A DNA stretch of 64,000 nt from Mucilaginibacter achroorhodeus (lineage in GTDB: Bacteria; Bacteroidota; Bacteroidia; Sphingobacteriales; Sphingobacteriaceae). The stretch spans positions 1-64,000 of the forward strand of contig NZ_VOEI01000002.1 of NCBI RefSeq assembly GCF_007846095.1, read 5' to 3'. This document shows positions 41,357 to 49,672 of the stretch, in pieces. The notes below the pieces were generated by a model that was not told the DNA's origin, did not search any database, and saw only the letters and a list, made by a program, of their open reading frames with translations. The position numbers and the translations under genes are program-made. The first letter of the stretch is position 1; each line of letters begins with the position of its first letter.

Positions 41357-42172
41357 ATGGAAACAAAACAACACATAGCCATTTTAGGCAGCGGTAATAT
41401 TGGTTTGGCTTTAGCCAAGGGGTTGGTAAAGGCGGGCATTTTTGCGCCGTCGCAAATTACGCTAACGCGCCGCAACGTTGCGGCTTTAGATCATCTTGCT
41501 ATAGAAGGTTACAAAGTTACAGCCAATAATGCTGAAGCCGTTACCAAAGCTAATATTGTTGTCCTGGCCATATTGCCGCAACAACTAAATAAGTTGCTTG
41601 ATGAGATAAAACCGGCTGTTACTTATGGTAAGCATTTGCTCATCTCTGTGGTATCCGGGGTAAGCTGCCAGGATATCCGCAATCAACTTGGGCTTGATGT
41701 TGAGGTGATACGCGCTATGCCCAATACCGCTATAGCCATTGGCCATAGCATGACCTGTATTGCTACAGACACGGCTTCTGCAGAGAATATCAGTTTGGTA
41801 AAATCACTTTTCGATACTGTAGGTGTAAGCATACAGATAAACGAGGAGTTGATGACTTCAGCAACGGCCTTATGTGCTTGCGGTATTGCCTTTTTCCTGC
41901 GTTCTATACGTGCGGCATCGCAAGGCGGCACCGAAATTGGTTTTCATGCACATGATGCGCTTAAAATGGCTGCACAAACGGCAAAAGGTGCTGCAGATCT
42001 GCTGCTGCAACTGGCATCGCATCCCGAGCAGGAAATAGACAAGGTTACCTCTCCTAAGGGTTGCACCATAGCCGGACTAAACGAGATGGAACACAACGGA
42101 TTCAGTTCGGCACTAATTAAGGGCATCAAGACATCAGCCGAAAAAGCTGGTGCGCTTTACAAAAGCGAATAA
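41357..42172 (+). CDS. proC: pyrroline-5-carboxylate reductase
   Basis: NAD(P)H-dependent reductase of proline synthesis, 271 aa. Rossmann motif LGSGNIGLALAKGL (about 9-22), the VIRAMPNTAIAIGHSMT segment (about 114-130), and the C-terminal substrate motif with SPKGCTIAGLNEMEHNGF. It shares the glutamate-semialdehyde branch with the arg enzymes, consistent with its place in the cluster. Confidence 0.95.
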   Translation: METKQHIAILGSGNIGLALAKGLVKAGIFAPSQITLTRRNVAALDHLAIEGYKVTANNAEAVTKANIVVLAILPQQLNKLLDEIKPAVTYGKHLLISVVSGVSCQDIRNQLGLDVEVIRAMPNTAIAIGHSMTCIATDTASAENISLVKSLFDTVGVSIQINEELMTSATALCACGIAFFLRSIRAASQGGTEIGFHAHDALKMAAQTAKGAADLLLQLASHPEQEIDKVTSPKGCTIAGLNEMEHNGFSSALIKGIKTSAEKAGALYKSE

Positions 42173-42181
42173 AACACCGTT

Positions 42182-42946
42182 ATGAAAACGTATCTTAAAA
42201 GAGCCGCGATCGCAATGTTTTCATTAGGATTACTTGCTTTTACGGTAACTCGACCATCTAAAGTTAATATCGTATTTATCGGCGATAGCATCACTTACGG
42301 CCAAAATAATGCCGAGTTGCAGCCTTCGGTTTATGCGCTGAATTTCCTGAAAGAGAAATTTCAAGGAATTCAATTCATACAGGCCAACCGAGGAGTGAGC
42401 GGATACACCACTAAAAATTTTTTACCCGGTGAACCTGACTTTGAAAAGGTGGTGAAAGATGCCGATGTTTATTACAGAGACAACTCTGCACAGTTGATAT
42501 TCTCAGTTATGCTGGGCACTAATGATAGCGCTATAAATGGCCCTTATGGAGCGCCGGTCTCTCCTGAACAATATCTCAAAAACCTAAGCACAATTGCTGA
42601 TAGTATTTTAAAACGTTACCCCAATAGCAAAATAGTTTTCAACTCCCCTATTTATTTCAGCCCCAACACCTATAACGGTGCGATGTATTTGCAGGAGGGT
42701 TTGGATCGTTTGCAGCTTTACTATCCTCAGGTAGATGCTTTAGTAAAGCATTACAACACAGCCAACCCCAACCATGTATATTTGGGTTACACAAATGGCT
42801 TTGCTGATTTTAAAAAGGACTATCTACACCTTTTTATACCCGAACAAGGCCATCAGGGTGTATTTTACCTGCATCCCAATAAAGAGGGTGCAAAAATATT
42901 AGGCCAAAACTGGGGAAAGGCTTTGGCTAAGGTTATCGGTAATTAG
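42182..42946 (+). CDS. SGNH/GDSL-family hydrolase
   Basis: 254-aa protein with an N-terminal hydrophobic anchor (about 5-22), then block I IVFIGDSITYGQNNAE (nucleophile Ser of GDSI), block II Gly in NRGVSGYTTKNF, block III Asn in VMLGTNDSAIN, and block V His in FYLHPNKEGAK. The Asp three residues before His (DxxH) is replaced by Phe, so the triad may be a Ser-His dyad or Asp from elsewhere. Export to the periplasm likely. 9 nt downstream of proC; substrate unknown. Confidence 0.85.
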   Translation: MKTYLKRAAIAMFSLGLLAFTVTRPSKVNIVFIGDSITYGQNNAELQPSVYALNFLKEKFQGIQFIQANRGVSGYTTKNFLPGEPDFEKVVKDADVYYRDNSAQLIFSVMLGTNDSAINGPYGAPVSPEQYLKNLSTIADSILKRYPNSKIVFNSPIYFSPNTYNGAMYLQEGLDRLQLYYPQVDALVKHYNTANPNHVYLGYTNGFADFKKDYLHLFIPEQGHQGVFYLHPNKEGAKILGQNWGKALAKVIGN

Positions 42947-42948
42947 TT

Positions 42949-43149
42949 CTACTGATCTTCGTCGGCAGATTTTTGTTTTTGAGTGGGTGGTGTAGAGGTT
43001 AGGTTACCAAATTCATCAACGTAAGCTATATCATCTGCGCCAGTACCATTTTCTTTGCGTTCTTGCTTGCGCTGTGCTTTATCTTCTTTCTTTTTCTGGC
43101 GATTTTTTTCCAGTTGTTTCTTCATAAATGTTGCTTGTGATTTAGCCAT
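42949..43149 (-). CDS. small Lys/Glu-rich hypothetical protein
   Basis: 66-aa highly charged protein: MAKSQATFMKKQLEKNRQKK then a Lys/Arg/Glu helix, then an acidic segment ADDIAYVDEFGNLTSTPP. This type is commonly found beside cold-shock genes in Bacteroidota. Here it is 80 nt downstream of csp, with a terminator between. Confidence 0.65.
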   Translation of the reverse strand: MAKSQATFMKKQLEKNRQKKKEDKAQRKQERKENGTGADDIAYVDEFGNLTSTPPTQKQKSADEDQ

Positions 43150-43180
43150 ATTTTATATATCGGGTTTAAATGAAATAAAA

Positions 43181-43205
43181 AGCACCTGCCGGTTAGGCAG
43201 GTGCT
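43181..43205 (-). terminator. terminator of the cold-shock gene
   Basis: Minus strand AGCACCTGCC / GGCAGGTGCT with loop TAACC, followed by TTTTTATTT. Strong. Confidence 0.87.
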
Positions 43206-43229
43206 ACGATTAAATTTTATAGTGATTTT

Positions 43230-43424
43230 TTAAATTACTTTTACATTTACCGCGGTAAGGCCTTTTTTGCCTTCTTCTACATCAAACGTTACTTTATCGT
43301 TTTCACGAATTTCGTCAATGAGGCCAGTCGAGTGTACAAAAACATCGCTTCTGCTTTCACTCTGAGAAATGAATCCAAAACCTTTAGTGGCATTGAAAAA
43401 CTTTACTGTTCCTTCTTTTTGCAT
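43230..43424 (-). CDS. cold-shock domain protein 1
   Basis: 64-aa CspA-like OB-fold RNA chaperone: MQKEGTVKFFNATKGFGFIS with RNP1 KGFGFI and RNP2-like DVFVHST. It carries the GTVKFFN start and the C-terminal KKGLTAVNVKVI. Its paralogue at 57.3 kb differs mainly at a few surface residues. Long 5' intergenic region suggests mRNA-level regulation. Confidence 0.94.
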   Translation of the reverse strand: MQKEGTVKFFNATKGFGFISQSESRSDVFVHSTGLIDEIRENDKVTFDVEEGKKGLTAVNVKVI

Positions 43425-43684
43425 TATTATTTTTAATTAAGTACGCAATGTAGTCAATAAAATCCGCCTTTTACTTAAAATAAAATTATTTAACGTTGTT
43501 TTAAATATTTACAGAAGCTATATTACTGAATGGTAACAACTTATCCGCAAGCGTTAATTGTTAAAAATAAAATGCGCTGATTTTCAATATATAAAGACTA
43601 CCTTTAAAAACCTCCTTAGTTGCATTTCGCTGCAAAACAAAGCGGTTGAATATTTTCTGCCGTTTAAAATTTAACTTATATATA

Positions 43685-43813
43685 ATGAGTAAAGAGAAAA
43701 AAAGTTCGAAAGAGAACAAGAAAGCGCCATCTGTTAACGTCAATAAAAAACAGTCTGATTATCAGTCTGGAAAAAATTCAGTGTCCGCAGTTATACCTGT
43801 TAAAAAGAAATAA
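43685..43813 (+). CDS. 42-aa Lys/Ser-rich microprotein
   Basis: ATG at 43685, TAA at 43811. Sequence MSKEKKSSKENKKAPSVNVN then KKQSDYQSGKNSVSAV and a basic end. It is followed after 1 nt by the 107-aa gene, so the two are a likely cotranslated pair. No family recognised. Confidence 0.55.
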   Translation: MSKEKKSSKENKKAPSVNVNKKQSDYQSGKNSVSAVIPVKKK

Positions 43814-43814
43814 C

Positions 43815-44138
43815 ATGACTGATAAAGATATAATATTTGAAACCAGCAGGTATGTATATGACCTGACAAATCTTGCAAAAGAACACGGCTTTAAACCAGA
43901 GGAGAACTGGGAATTAAGTATGCAAAGTACTGTAGGCAAAACCAGGATCCAGCGTGATTTTTATCCCAATAATGTAGCAAAAATTTCGCCGGATATACTG
44001 CTTCAGGTATTACACTCTATAAAAACCAAGCTAAACCTGCCGCTTACGCAGGAAGAAGAGGCAGCGAATAAACAAACCATCAATTTAGATGAACTGCAGT
44101 ATTTGGTTGCCTATAATCCCAAGCGCCCGCGTAATTAA
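43815..44138 (+). CDS. hypothetical protein, small helical
   Basis: 107-aa protein of unknown function with a DIIFETSRYVYDLTNLAKEH N-terminus and a Pro/Arg-rich end (NPKRPRN). The gene ends with TAA directly abutting the stop codon of the convergent phoH gene, with no spacer. Mixed helix; no membrane segments. Confidence 0.7.
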   Translation: MTDKDIIFETSRYVYDLTNLAKEHGFKPEENWELSMQSTVGKTRIQRDFYPNNVAKISPDILLQVLHSIKTKLNLPLTQEEEAANKQTINLDELQYLVAYNPKRPRN

Positions 44139-45488
44139 CTATAAAAGTTCGTTCGCAAGATTTGCAAGTTCACTGCGTTCACCTTTTTGCAGGGTAATGT
44201 GCGCGTAAAGCGGATGTCCCTTTGCTTTATCAATAAGATATGACAGGCCGTTACTTTCGGCATCAAGGTATGGGGTATCTATCTGGTAAATATCGCCCGT
44301 AAAAACAAATTTACTGTTCTCCCCTGCCCTTGAGATAATGGTTTTAACTTCATGCGGTGTAAGATTTTGAGCCTCATCTACTATGAAGAAGATCTTACTT
44401 AGCGTACGCCCTCTTATAAAGGCCAGCGGAGTAATGGATATTTTATCATTAGTGACCAATTCATCCAATTTAGCCTGCATTTTGGCATCCTCTACAAACT
44501 GGTCTTTTATAAATTTAAGATTGTCCCATATCGGTGCCATATAGGGGTCTATCTTTGAAGATACATCGCCCGGTAAAAAACCTATATCCCGGTTGCTAAG
44601 CGGGATGGTTGGGCGGGTAACAAATATTTGCCGGTAGTTTTTGCGTTGCTCCAAAGCGCTGGCAAGGGCGAGCAAGGTTTTGCCTGTGCCTGCGTTACCC
44701 TGTATGGTAACCAGTTTAATATCCGGGTGAAGCAAAGCATGTATGGCAAAGGCCTGTTCAAGGTTACGGGGCTCTATATTCAATACAGGCTGCTCATTAA
44801 CTTTCTCGACCGTTTTACTCTGCGAATTATAGAACGCCGCTGTGGTGCCGTTTTTACCGTTAAGTATAATAAAATGATTACCCGCATTTTCGGGTATGTT
44901 AACGACCTCTGCACCAATAGATTCTTGTTTGTTAAGCTTACTTAAAACTTTCTCTGTGATTTTATTGAGAGTGGTTTTACCACTATACAACTCTTCCAGG
45001 TTTTTAACCTTACCTGTTTCGTAATCCTCTGCGAACAAGTTTAACGCCTTTGCTTTGAGGCGCAAGCAAATATCTTTTGATACCAAAATCACTTTCCTGT
45101 CGGGATGTTCAAATTGTACGCCGAGGGCAGCATTAAGTATGCGGTGGTCCGTTTTATCCGAGCCGAAAACCAGTTCGGCATCGGCGCTGGTATTTTTGGT
45201 ATCTAAAACTACTTTAAACTGGCCATGACTTTTACCATTTAGCGGCAACCATTGATTGATGAGACGGTTCTTAGCCAGATCATCCATGATGCGGATAAAA
45301 CTACGCGCCTCAAAGTTGCGCGTGTCGTTTCCGGTTTTCATGTTGTCCAGCTCTTCCAGCACTTGGATAGGGATAGCAACGTCATGTTCCTGGAAATTTT
45401 CGAAGGCGTTATGGTCGTACAGGATAACCGAGGTATCCAGCACAAATATTTTCTTTTTTCCGTCTGTTTTTCCTGTAGATTCCTTCAT
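44139..45488 (-). CDS. PIN-domain / PhoH-type ATPase fusion
   Basis: 449-aa two-domain protein. N-terminal PIN ribonuclease-like domain (about 12-145) begins KKIFVLDTSVILYDHNAFENF with the Asp active site, and has a conserved TSADAELVFGSDKTDHRILNAA. C-terminal PhoH ATPase (about 245-440) has Walker A IQGNAGTGKTLLAL, RPTIPLSNRDIGFLPGDVSSK, and Walker B with DEAQNLTPHEVKT. PIN-PhoH proteins (VapBC-like, e.g. PhoH2) act as RNA helicase/ribonucleases in actinobacteria; family-based inference. Confidence 0.93.
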   Translation of the reverse strand: MKESTGKTDGKKKIFVLDTSVILYDHNAFENFQEHDVAIPIQVLEELDNMKTGNDTRNFEARSFIRIMDDLAKNRLINQWLPLNGKSHGQFKVVLDTKNTSADAELVFGSDKTDHRILNAALGVQFEHPDRKVILVSKDICLRLKAKALNLFAEDYETGKVKNLEELYSGKTTLNKITEKVLSKLNKQESIGAEVVNIPENAGNHFIILNGKNGTTAAFYNSQSKTVEKVNEQPVLNIEPRNLEQAFAIHALLHPDIKLVTIQGNAGTGKTLLALASALEQRKNYRQIFVTRPTIPLSNRDIGFLPGDVSSKIDPYMAPIWDNLKFIKDQFVEDAKMQAKLDELVTNDKISITPLAFIRGRTLSKIFFIVDEAQNLTPHEVKTIISRAGENSKFVFTGDIYQIDTPYLDAESNGLSYLIDKAKGHPLYAHITLQKGERSELANLANELL

Positions 45489-45584
45489 AGAAGGCTAAAA
45501 TAACGAAATAGTTGTGAGATGTTTAATTGTTGTGCTGCTAAATGTTTGATTGGAATCAGTAACAACAACAGGTATATAAAATGG

Positions 45585-45621
45585 AAAACGGAAGCCTCTC
45601 TTGCGAAACGACTTCCGTTTT
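45585..45621 (-). terminator. hairpin terminator at the end of the structured RNA region
   Basis: AAAACGGAAG (45585-45594) pairs with CTTCCGTTTT (45612-45621). On the minus strand it ends in TTTTCC and terminates transcripts coming from 46.2 kb, before the phoH promoter. Confidence 0.7.
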
Positions 45622-46195
45622 TCCTTTCCTCATGTTGGCCATAGCCGCAATGAAGCATCAAGTTTTGTGTGATCTTTAACCGACCCGCTCTCCTCGTTGT
45701 TATACTGCGAACGCTGATCTATCTTTTATCCTTGAGAATACCGATGGATCACTTTGTTGGTACGTATACAATGCACATTGTCTGTTACCTTGCGGAGGTG
45801 CTTTATCATACCCTGCCAAACCTTCGCTATGTCCCTGCTCTTGCGAGCCTGGCAGCCTTAATGTTTGCGGATGCTGATCTGCCTTTCCTCCCGAGGGGAA
45901 GTCGACCCTGTCATCGTTCCGTGCAACACTGATCATCTTCTTCTGTAGTGAATACCGATTTCTCTTTGTTACGCTAACGCCGATTCCTGCTGCGATCATT
46001 ATCTAAGCCATTTTTTCCGTAGAATTGCTTGGCTATATGATAATACCCCGCTAATTACCTTCCAGGTAAAGTGCCGTAGCTCTTTGCTCCTTTTCGTAAT
46101 TCAGGCACGTCCCTGATCTTTAGTTCGCCCGAAAGTTCACCCGATTCAGTTTGTGTTATCCTGTGAGGCTGTCAAAGTACGTCGTTCTTGATATT
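45585..46195 (-). ncRNA. candidate large structured non-coding RNA (unclassified)
   Basis: A ~0.6 kb minus-strand unit between a promoter-like TTGACA near 46226 and the terminator at 45585. It has no credible protein: neither strand carries a frame with family similarity or consistent codon use. It contains several GNRA-type and strong local hairpins (GGCTCGCAAGAGC with a GCAA loop; CCTCCGCAAGG; TTCCCCTCGGGAGGAAA). CTTT/AAAG plus CCTCA/TGAGG can pair the 5' end (about 46177-46163) with the 3' end (about 45634-45624), closing the whole molecule. It shows no RNase P core (GAGGAAAGTCC) and no tmRNA ends, so it is not one of the usual RNAs I can recognise. Confidence 0.5.
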
Positions 46196-46198
46196 TAC

Positions 46199-46228
46199 AA
46201 TATCGGAACTTTTTGATACCCATGTCAA
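46199..46228 (-). promoter_or_regulatory. promoter-like site for the structured RNA
   Basis: Minus strand TTGACA (46228-46223) with a weaker TATTGT-type -7 region some 20 nt downstream. The -33 half is strong; the -7 half is not consensus. Confidence 0.4.
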
Positions 46229-46348
46229 GTATTTTATTTAAACACTTTATTAACATTTATATAATGGTTATCAACAGGGCTTTTAAGGTAAAGTAGGAGT
46301 TTTGATTGGTTTGTTAACACTTACGGTTATTAACATTACGCCTGAATT

Positions 46349-46457
46349 TGTCACTTTGAACGAGCAATTAAATTAGCAATTGCAAAGAAAGACGAAGTTT
46401 TCGATCCGTACAAAGCTGCATGTCCTCAAGGGAGGTTGCTTTGTTCCTTGCAATGAG
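46349..46457. repeat. decayed REP-like intergenic repeat
   Basis: Two-part sequence: TGTCACTTTGAACGAGCAAT and later GAGGTTGCTTTGTTCCTTGC then AATGAGG, resembling the two-armed dispersed repeat of Sphingobacteriaceae intergenic DNA. Arms are imperfect, so an old copy. Confidence 0.4.
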
Positions 46458-46487
46458 GCGTAAGAAAGCATTTCCAATTTTCAGTAA

Positions 46488-47246
46488 CTATATTTTCTCC
46501 GTAAGATGTTTCCAGTATCGTTTGGGGATATGCCTCACATGCAGTTTGGTGTTTTTGCGTGAAGTGATATTAACACTCTTAAAATAATTTTTCCAAAGAT
46601 TTTGATACATACCTTCATCTTCGGTATAAGCGGCAACTATATCAGCCTGACGACTGTTCTCAGCAAAATCGAGCGTAATAAATTGCGTGTCGTGCAGATC
46701 ATAATAAATACCGTACTTGCGCCGAAGGTCGTAGATCATCCATTTCATATCAGCGTACCGACTTCTAAAATGTTTGATCAATAATGGCAACACGTTAAAA
46801 TCCGGCTCGATAGCAGCGTAGAAAGATCCGTCACGCAGTTTTTGAAAACGAATAAAGGCTTCCATACGGTGTTTCTCGCGCCTTACCATACGCACCATTT
46901 CTGAAACCCGCATCACATATCTGTTTCCGTAATCCTCTTCTATATTCTCATCGGTATCAATAGCGTAACGAATAAAGCCAAGCAAATTATTATCCTCCCC
47001 GGGGATTTCAGCTAAATGCGCCGCATATAAACGTTGAACTCCAAGGGTTGATAATTTAAGCTTTAGGGCTTTTAACACACGGCCTGCGCGGGTTTCGTCA
47101 GTAATAACCTGCATCTTTTCGTCAAATAGTGCCCCCTCTAACCACTCACCCTGATGCAATTTAACTACATCCAGTTTATGTGCATAAACATCAAAAACTG
47201 CTGTTAACAATCCTTCAAAAGTACCGTCGTAAATAAGCGTGGTCAT
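46488..47246 (-). CDS. TIGR03915/DUF4130 family putative DNA-metabolism protein
   Basis: 252-aa protein of the family paired with TIGR03916 radical SAM enzymes. Motifs: TLIYDGTFEGLLTAVFDVY at the N-terminus, GNRYVMRVSEMVRMVRREKH RMEAFIRF (about 107-135), and RKYGIYYDL and HIPKRYWKHLTEK at the C-terminus. Its start codon overlaps the radical SAM stop by 1 nt. Members are thought to work with the partner in DNA repair or modification; biochemical role not established. Confidence 0.9.
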   Translation of the reverse strand: MTTLIYDGTFEGLLTAVFDVYAHKLDVVKLHQGEWLEGALFDEKMQVITDETRAGRVLKALKLKLSTLGVQRLYAAHLAEIPGEDNNLLGFIRYAIDTDENIEEDYGNRYVMRVSEMVRMVRREKHRMEAFIRFQKLRDGSFYAAIEPDFNVLPLLIKHFRSRYADMKWMIYDLRRKYGIYYDLHDTQFITLDFAENSRQADIVAAYTEDEGMYQNLWKNYFKSVNITSRKNTKLHVRHIPKRYWKHLTEKI

Positions 47247-48502
47247 TAAAATAGGTTAAGCTGGGTGTGAACATTTTTGATGTATTTGCTATGCGATGTA
47301 GCCAAAATAAATTGCTTGATGGCGTTACCTGTTAAGTCCCGGCGCTCAAACTCCTTACTTTGACAAGTAATAAAATATTTAGCCCGATTAACACTTACGC
47401 CCATTCTTTTCAAATGTTCCCAATTAAGTTTTCCGAACTTGCGCGCACTCACTATCTTCTGAGCAGATAATACGCCAATGCCCGGTACACGCAATATTAT
47501 TTTGAGGTCAGCGCGATTAACATCTATCGGAAATTCTTGCATATTCCTGATAGCCCAACTTAATTTAGGATCGATATCAAGATCAAGGTGTGGCTGATGA
47601 TTATTAACAATTTCGCTTACATGGAAGCCATAATTGCGCATCAGCCAATCGGCCTGGTAAAGCCTGTTCTCGCGTACCATGGGTACGCTGGTATTAAGTG
47701 CAGGTAATCGGCTATCTTCCAATACAGGCACATAACCGGAATAGTAAACTCGTTTTAGCTTAAAGTTCTTATAAAAATAATTAGCAGAGTGCAGTATCTG
47801 GTTGTCATTTTCAGGCGTTGCACCAATAATTACTTGAGTGCTTTGCCCGGCAGGCGCAAATATTGGCGCTTTCTTAAACAGCTTTTTCTCTTCGGTATGT
47901 TTAATTATGGCGTTTTTAAGATAGCCCATCGGCTTTATCATTTCCTGATGACTCTTATCGGGTGCCAGTAACTTTAAACCAGCCTCTGTAGGCATCTCTA
48001 AATTAACGCTTAATCTGTCGGCATAAAGCCCCGCCTCGTTCATCAGTTCGTCACTGGCACCAGGTATAGACTTAAGATGGATATAACCATGAAAATTATG
48101 CTCCAACCTTAGTTTCTTCGCCACGCGCACCAAACGCTCCATGGTAAAATCGGCATCTTTAAAAATACCTGAACTTAGAAATAAACCTTCTATGTAATTA
48201 CGCCTATAAAAATTAATGGTAAGGTCTACCACTTCCTGTACGGTAAAGGCAGCACGTTTTATATCGTTACTCTTCCGAGAAACGCAATACGCACAATCAA
48301 AAATGCAATGATTAGTGAGCAGGATTTTCAATAGCGAGACGCAACGGCCATCCTCCGTGTAGGAATGGCAAATACCGTTACTGGCATTGCCAAGGCCCTT
48401 ATTTTCGTTTTTACGCTTGCTGCCACTGCTTGAGCACGACACATCATACTTAGCTGCATCAGCTAAAATATTCAGTTTTTCGGTTATCCTGTCTGCATCC
48501 AT
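47246..48502 (-). CDS. TIGR03916-type radical SAM protein, putative DNA modification/repair
   Basis: 418-aa radical SAM enzyme. The 4Fe-4S cluster motif is NHCIFDCAYC with cysteines 66, 70 and 73. An earlier conserved block is GICHSYTEDGRCVSLLKILL. C-terminal helix-hairpin-helix region: DLKIILRVPGIGVLSAQKIV (about 332-351). The family resembles spore-photoproduct-lyase-like repair enzymes. It overlaps the DUF4130 gene by 1 nt, the invariant pairing of this two-gene system. Confidence 0.92.
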   Translation of the reverse strand: MDADRITEKLNILADAAKYDVSCSSSGSKRKNENKGLGNASNGICHSYTEDGRCVSLLKILLTNHCIFDCAYCVSRKSNDIKRAAFTVQEVVDLTINFYRRNYIEGLFLSSGIFKDADFTMERLVRVAKKLRLEHNFHGYIHLKSIPGASDELMNEAGLYADRLSVNLEMPTEAGLKLLAPDKSHQEMIKPMGYLKNAIIKHTEEKKLFKKAPIFAPAGQSTQVIIGATPENDNQILHSANYFYKNFKLKRVYYSGYVPVLEDSRLPALNTSVPMVRENRLYQADWLMRNYGFHVSEIVNNHQPHLDLDIDPKLSWAIRNMQEFPIDVNRADLKIILRVPGIGVLSAQKIVSARKFGKLNWEHLKRMGVSVNRAKYFITCQSKEFERRDLTGNAIKQFILATSHSKYIKNVHTQLNLF

Positions 48503-48626
48503 ATCAAATCAAAAATACTAATATTTTTAGCATTATTAAATTAAAAAGAAATATTATTAATCTTTTTAGGAGTATAGCGTTACTGATGGTATGATGTTGG
48601 TTACGCTTTTAATAAAATGTACTACT

Positions 48627-48983
48627 ATGAAAACTGCAGAAAAAGAAGATAAGCAAAAAGCGGAAAAGGAAAATATCTACAAAGAATTTAAGAATGCTGT
48701 TAACATGAGCGCCTCGGCCCTCGAAAAGTGGCTAAAAACCGATGAGTCAAAAAAGGTTGGATGGGACAGCGGCGACGGCGAATCAGTTGGTCATAAATCC
48801 GGTGAAAGGATAATAGATATACTGCACAAAAAGAAAAGTGAGCTAACGGCGACCGATTATAAACACATGGCCAAGGTGCACGGTTATATTTCCCGCCATT
48901 TAGCTCAAAAACCAAAGGATGCAAAAGATTCTAATTGGGATTATTCTTTGAAGAACTGGGGCCATGATTTTTCTAAAAAGTAG
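48627..48983 (+). CDS. DUF3140 family protein
   Basis: 118 aa from the ATG at 48627. After a charged start (MKTAEKEDKQKAEKENIYKE) it has the conserved core MSASALEKWLKTDESKKVGW, then GESVGHKSGERIIDILHKK and DYKHMAKVHGYISRHLAQKP. The DNA-binding-like, mostly helical domain is of unknown function. An upstream start at 48591 would add 12 unlikely residues. Confidence 0.82.
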   Translation: MKTAEKEDKQKAEKENIYKEFKNAVNMSASALEKWLKTDESKKVGWDSGDGESVGHKSGERIIDILHKKKSELTATDYKHMAKVHGYISRHLAQKPKDAKDSNWDYSLKNWGHDFSKK

Positions 48984-49029
48984 AGCTCAATATTTTGAGC
49001 TTTACTATATTTAGGCAAACATTATCTAT

Positions 49030-49308
49030 ATGCCCGATTTAGATCCCGGCTTTTGCCAGCACCTGCAAGCTATCAGCGAAATAAAATTAAGCGACGAACA
49101 CGTTTGCGTAGAATGCATAAAACAAGGTACTACCTGGTTTCATTTACGTACCTGTCAAACTTGCGGGGTTACACTCTGCTGCGATCAATCGCCGGAACAA
49201 CATATGACCAAGCATTACAATGCCAGCAGTCACCCTGTTATTGCCTCTGCGCAACCCGGTGAACGTTGGCTTTGGTGCTATCCGGATGAACAATTTGCAG
49301 AATATTGA
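49030..49308 (+). CDS. UBP-type zinc-finger protein
   Basis: 92-aa small protein. ZnF-UBP ligands: CQHLQAI, HVCVECIKQ, CQTCGVTLCCDQSPEQHMTKH, ending in SSHPVIASAQPGERWLWCYPD; the C/H ligands include C9, C26, C29, C42, C45, C50 and the His residues. In eukaryotes this fold binds ubiquitin C-termini; bacterial stand-alone copies have no known partner. The gene is convergent with the ferritin gene. Confidence 0.85.
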   Translation: MPDLDPGFCQHLQAISEIKLSDEHVCVECIKQGTTWFHLRTCQTCGVTLCCDQSPEQHMTKHYNASSHPVIASAQPGERWLWCYPDEQFAEY

Positions 49309-49310
49309 TT

Positions 49311-49625
49311 TTATTCTGAAGCTTCCTCGCCTTTTTCGCCAAGCTCCACTATATCGCCTTGCTTAAACAAAATGGCTTCGAGTGTTTTACGCCAAACAGG
49401 TTTTTTACGTAGCAGAAATTCCAAGTCCATACCAAAATGCTTAAATTCTTCGTGCTGGGCGTTTTGCATAATGGCTTTGGCTTGTTCATCTGTTTCAACA
49501 GATATACGTTGCTCGTACCAGTTAATGGCTTCAGCCTCTTCGCCTAATGATACGATCATGCGGGCGAAAGTGCGTGTTTCTGCAGAAAGTTCTTCTGGAG
49601 GTTCGTGATATTGGTCAAATCCCAT
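49311..49625 (-). CDS. encapsulin-type ferritin (EncFtn-like), orphan
   Basis: 104-aa ferritin-like protein. MGFDQYHEPPEELSAETRTF matches the N-terminus of Rhodospirillum EncFtn. Ferroxidase ligands: E30/E32 in SLGEEAEAINWY and E59/E60 with H63 in NAQHEEFKHFG; conserved Trp and Tyr between. A C-terminal extension (residues ~88-104, GDIVELGEKGEEASE) could be an encapsulin-loading sequence, but no encapsulin shell gene is in the window. The predicted activity is iron oxidation in ring-shaped decamers. Confidence 0.82.
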   Translation of the reverse strand: MGFDQYHEPPEELSAETRTFARMIVSLGEEAEAINWYEQRISVETDEQAKAIMQNAQHEEFKHFGMDLEFLLRKKPVWRKTLEAILFKQGDIVELGEKGEEASE

Positions 49626-49672
49626 GGCGTTTATATTTTTAGTATAAAAGCAATGCTATGAGATTTTGTTTT

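Noticed and set aside
45669..45999. An 87-codon plus-strand and a 99-codon minus-strand frame in the 45.5-46.2 kb gap
   Set aside because: No recognisable family, atypical composition, and both run through strong hairpins; interpreted as part of a structured RNA.
45585..46195. RNase P RNA, tmRNA or SRP RNA as identity of the structured RNA
   Set aside because: The conserved RNase P core and tmRNA/tRNA-like ends were searched by eye and not found; SRP RNA is present elsewhere (30.5 kb).
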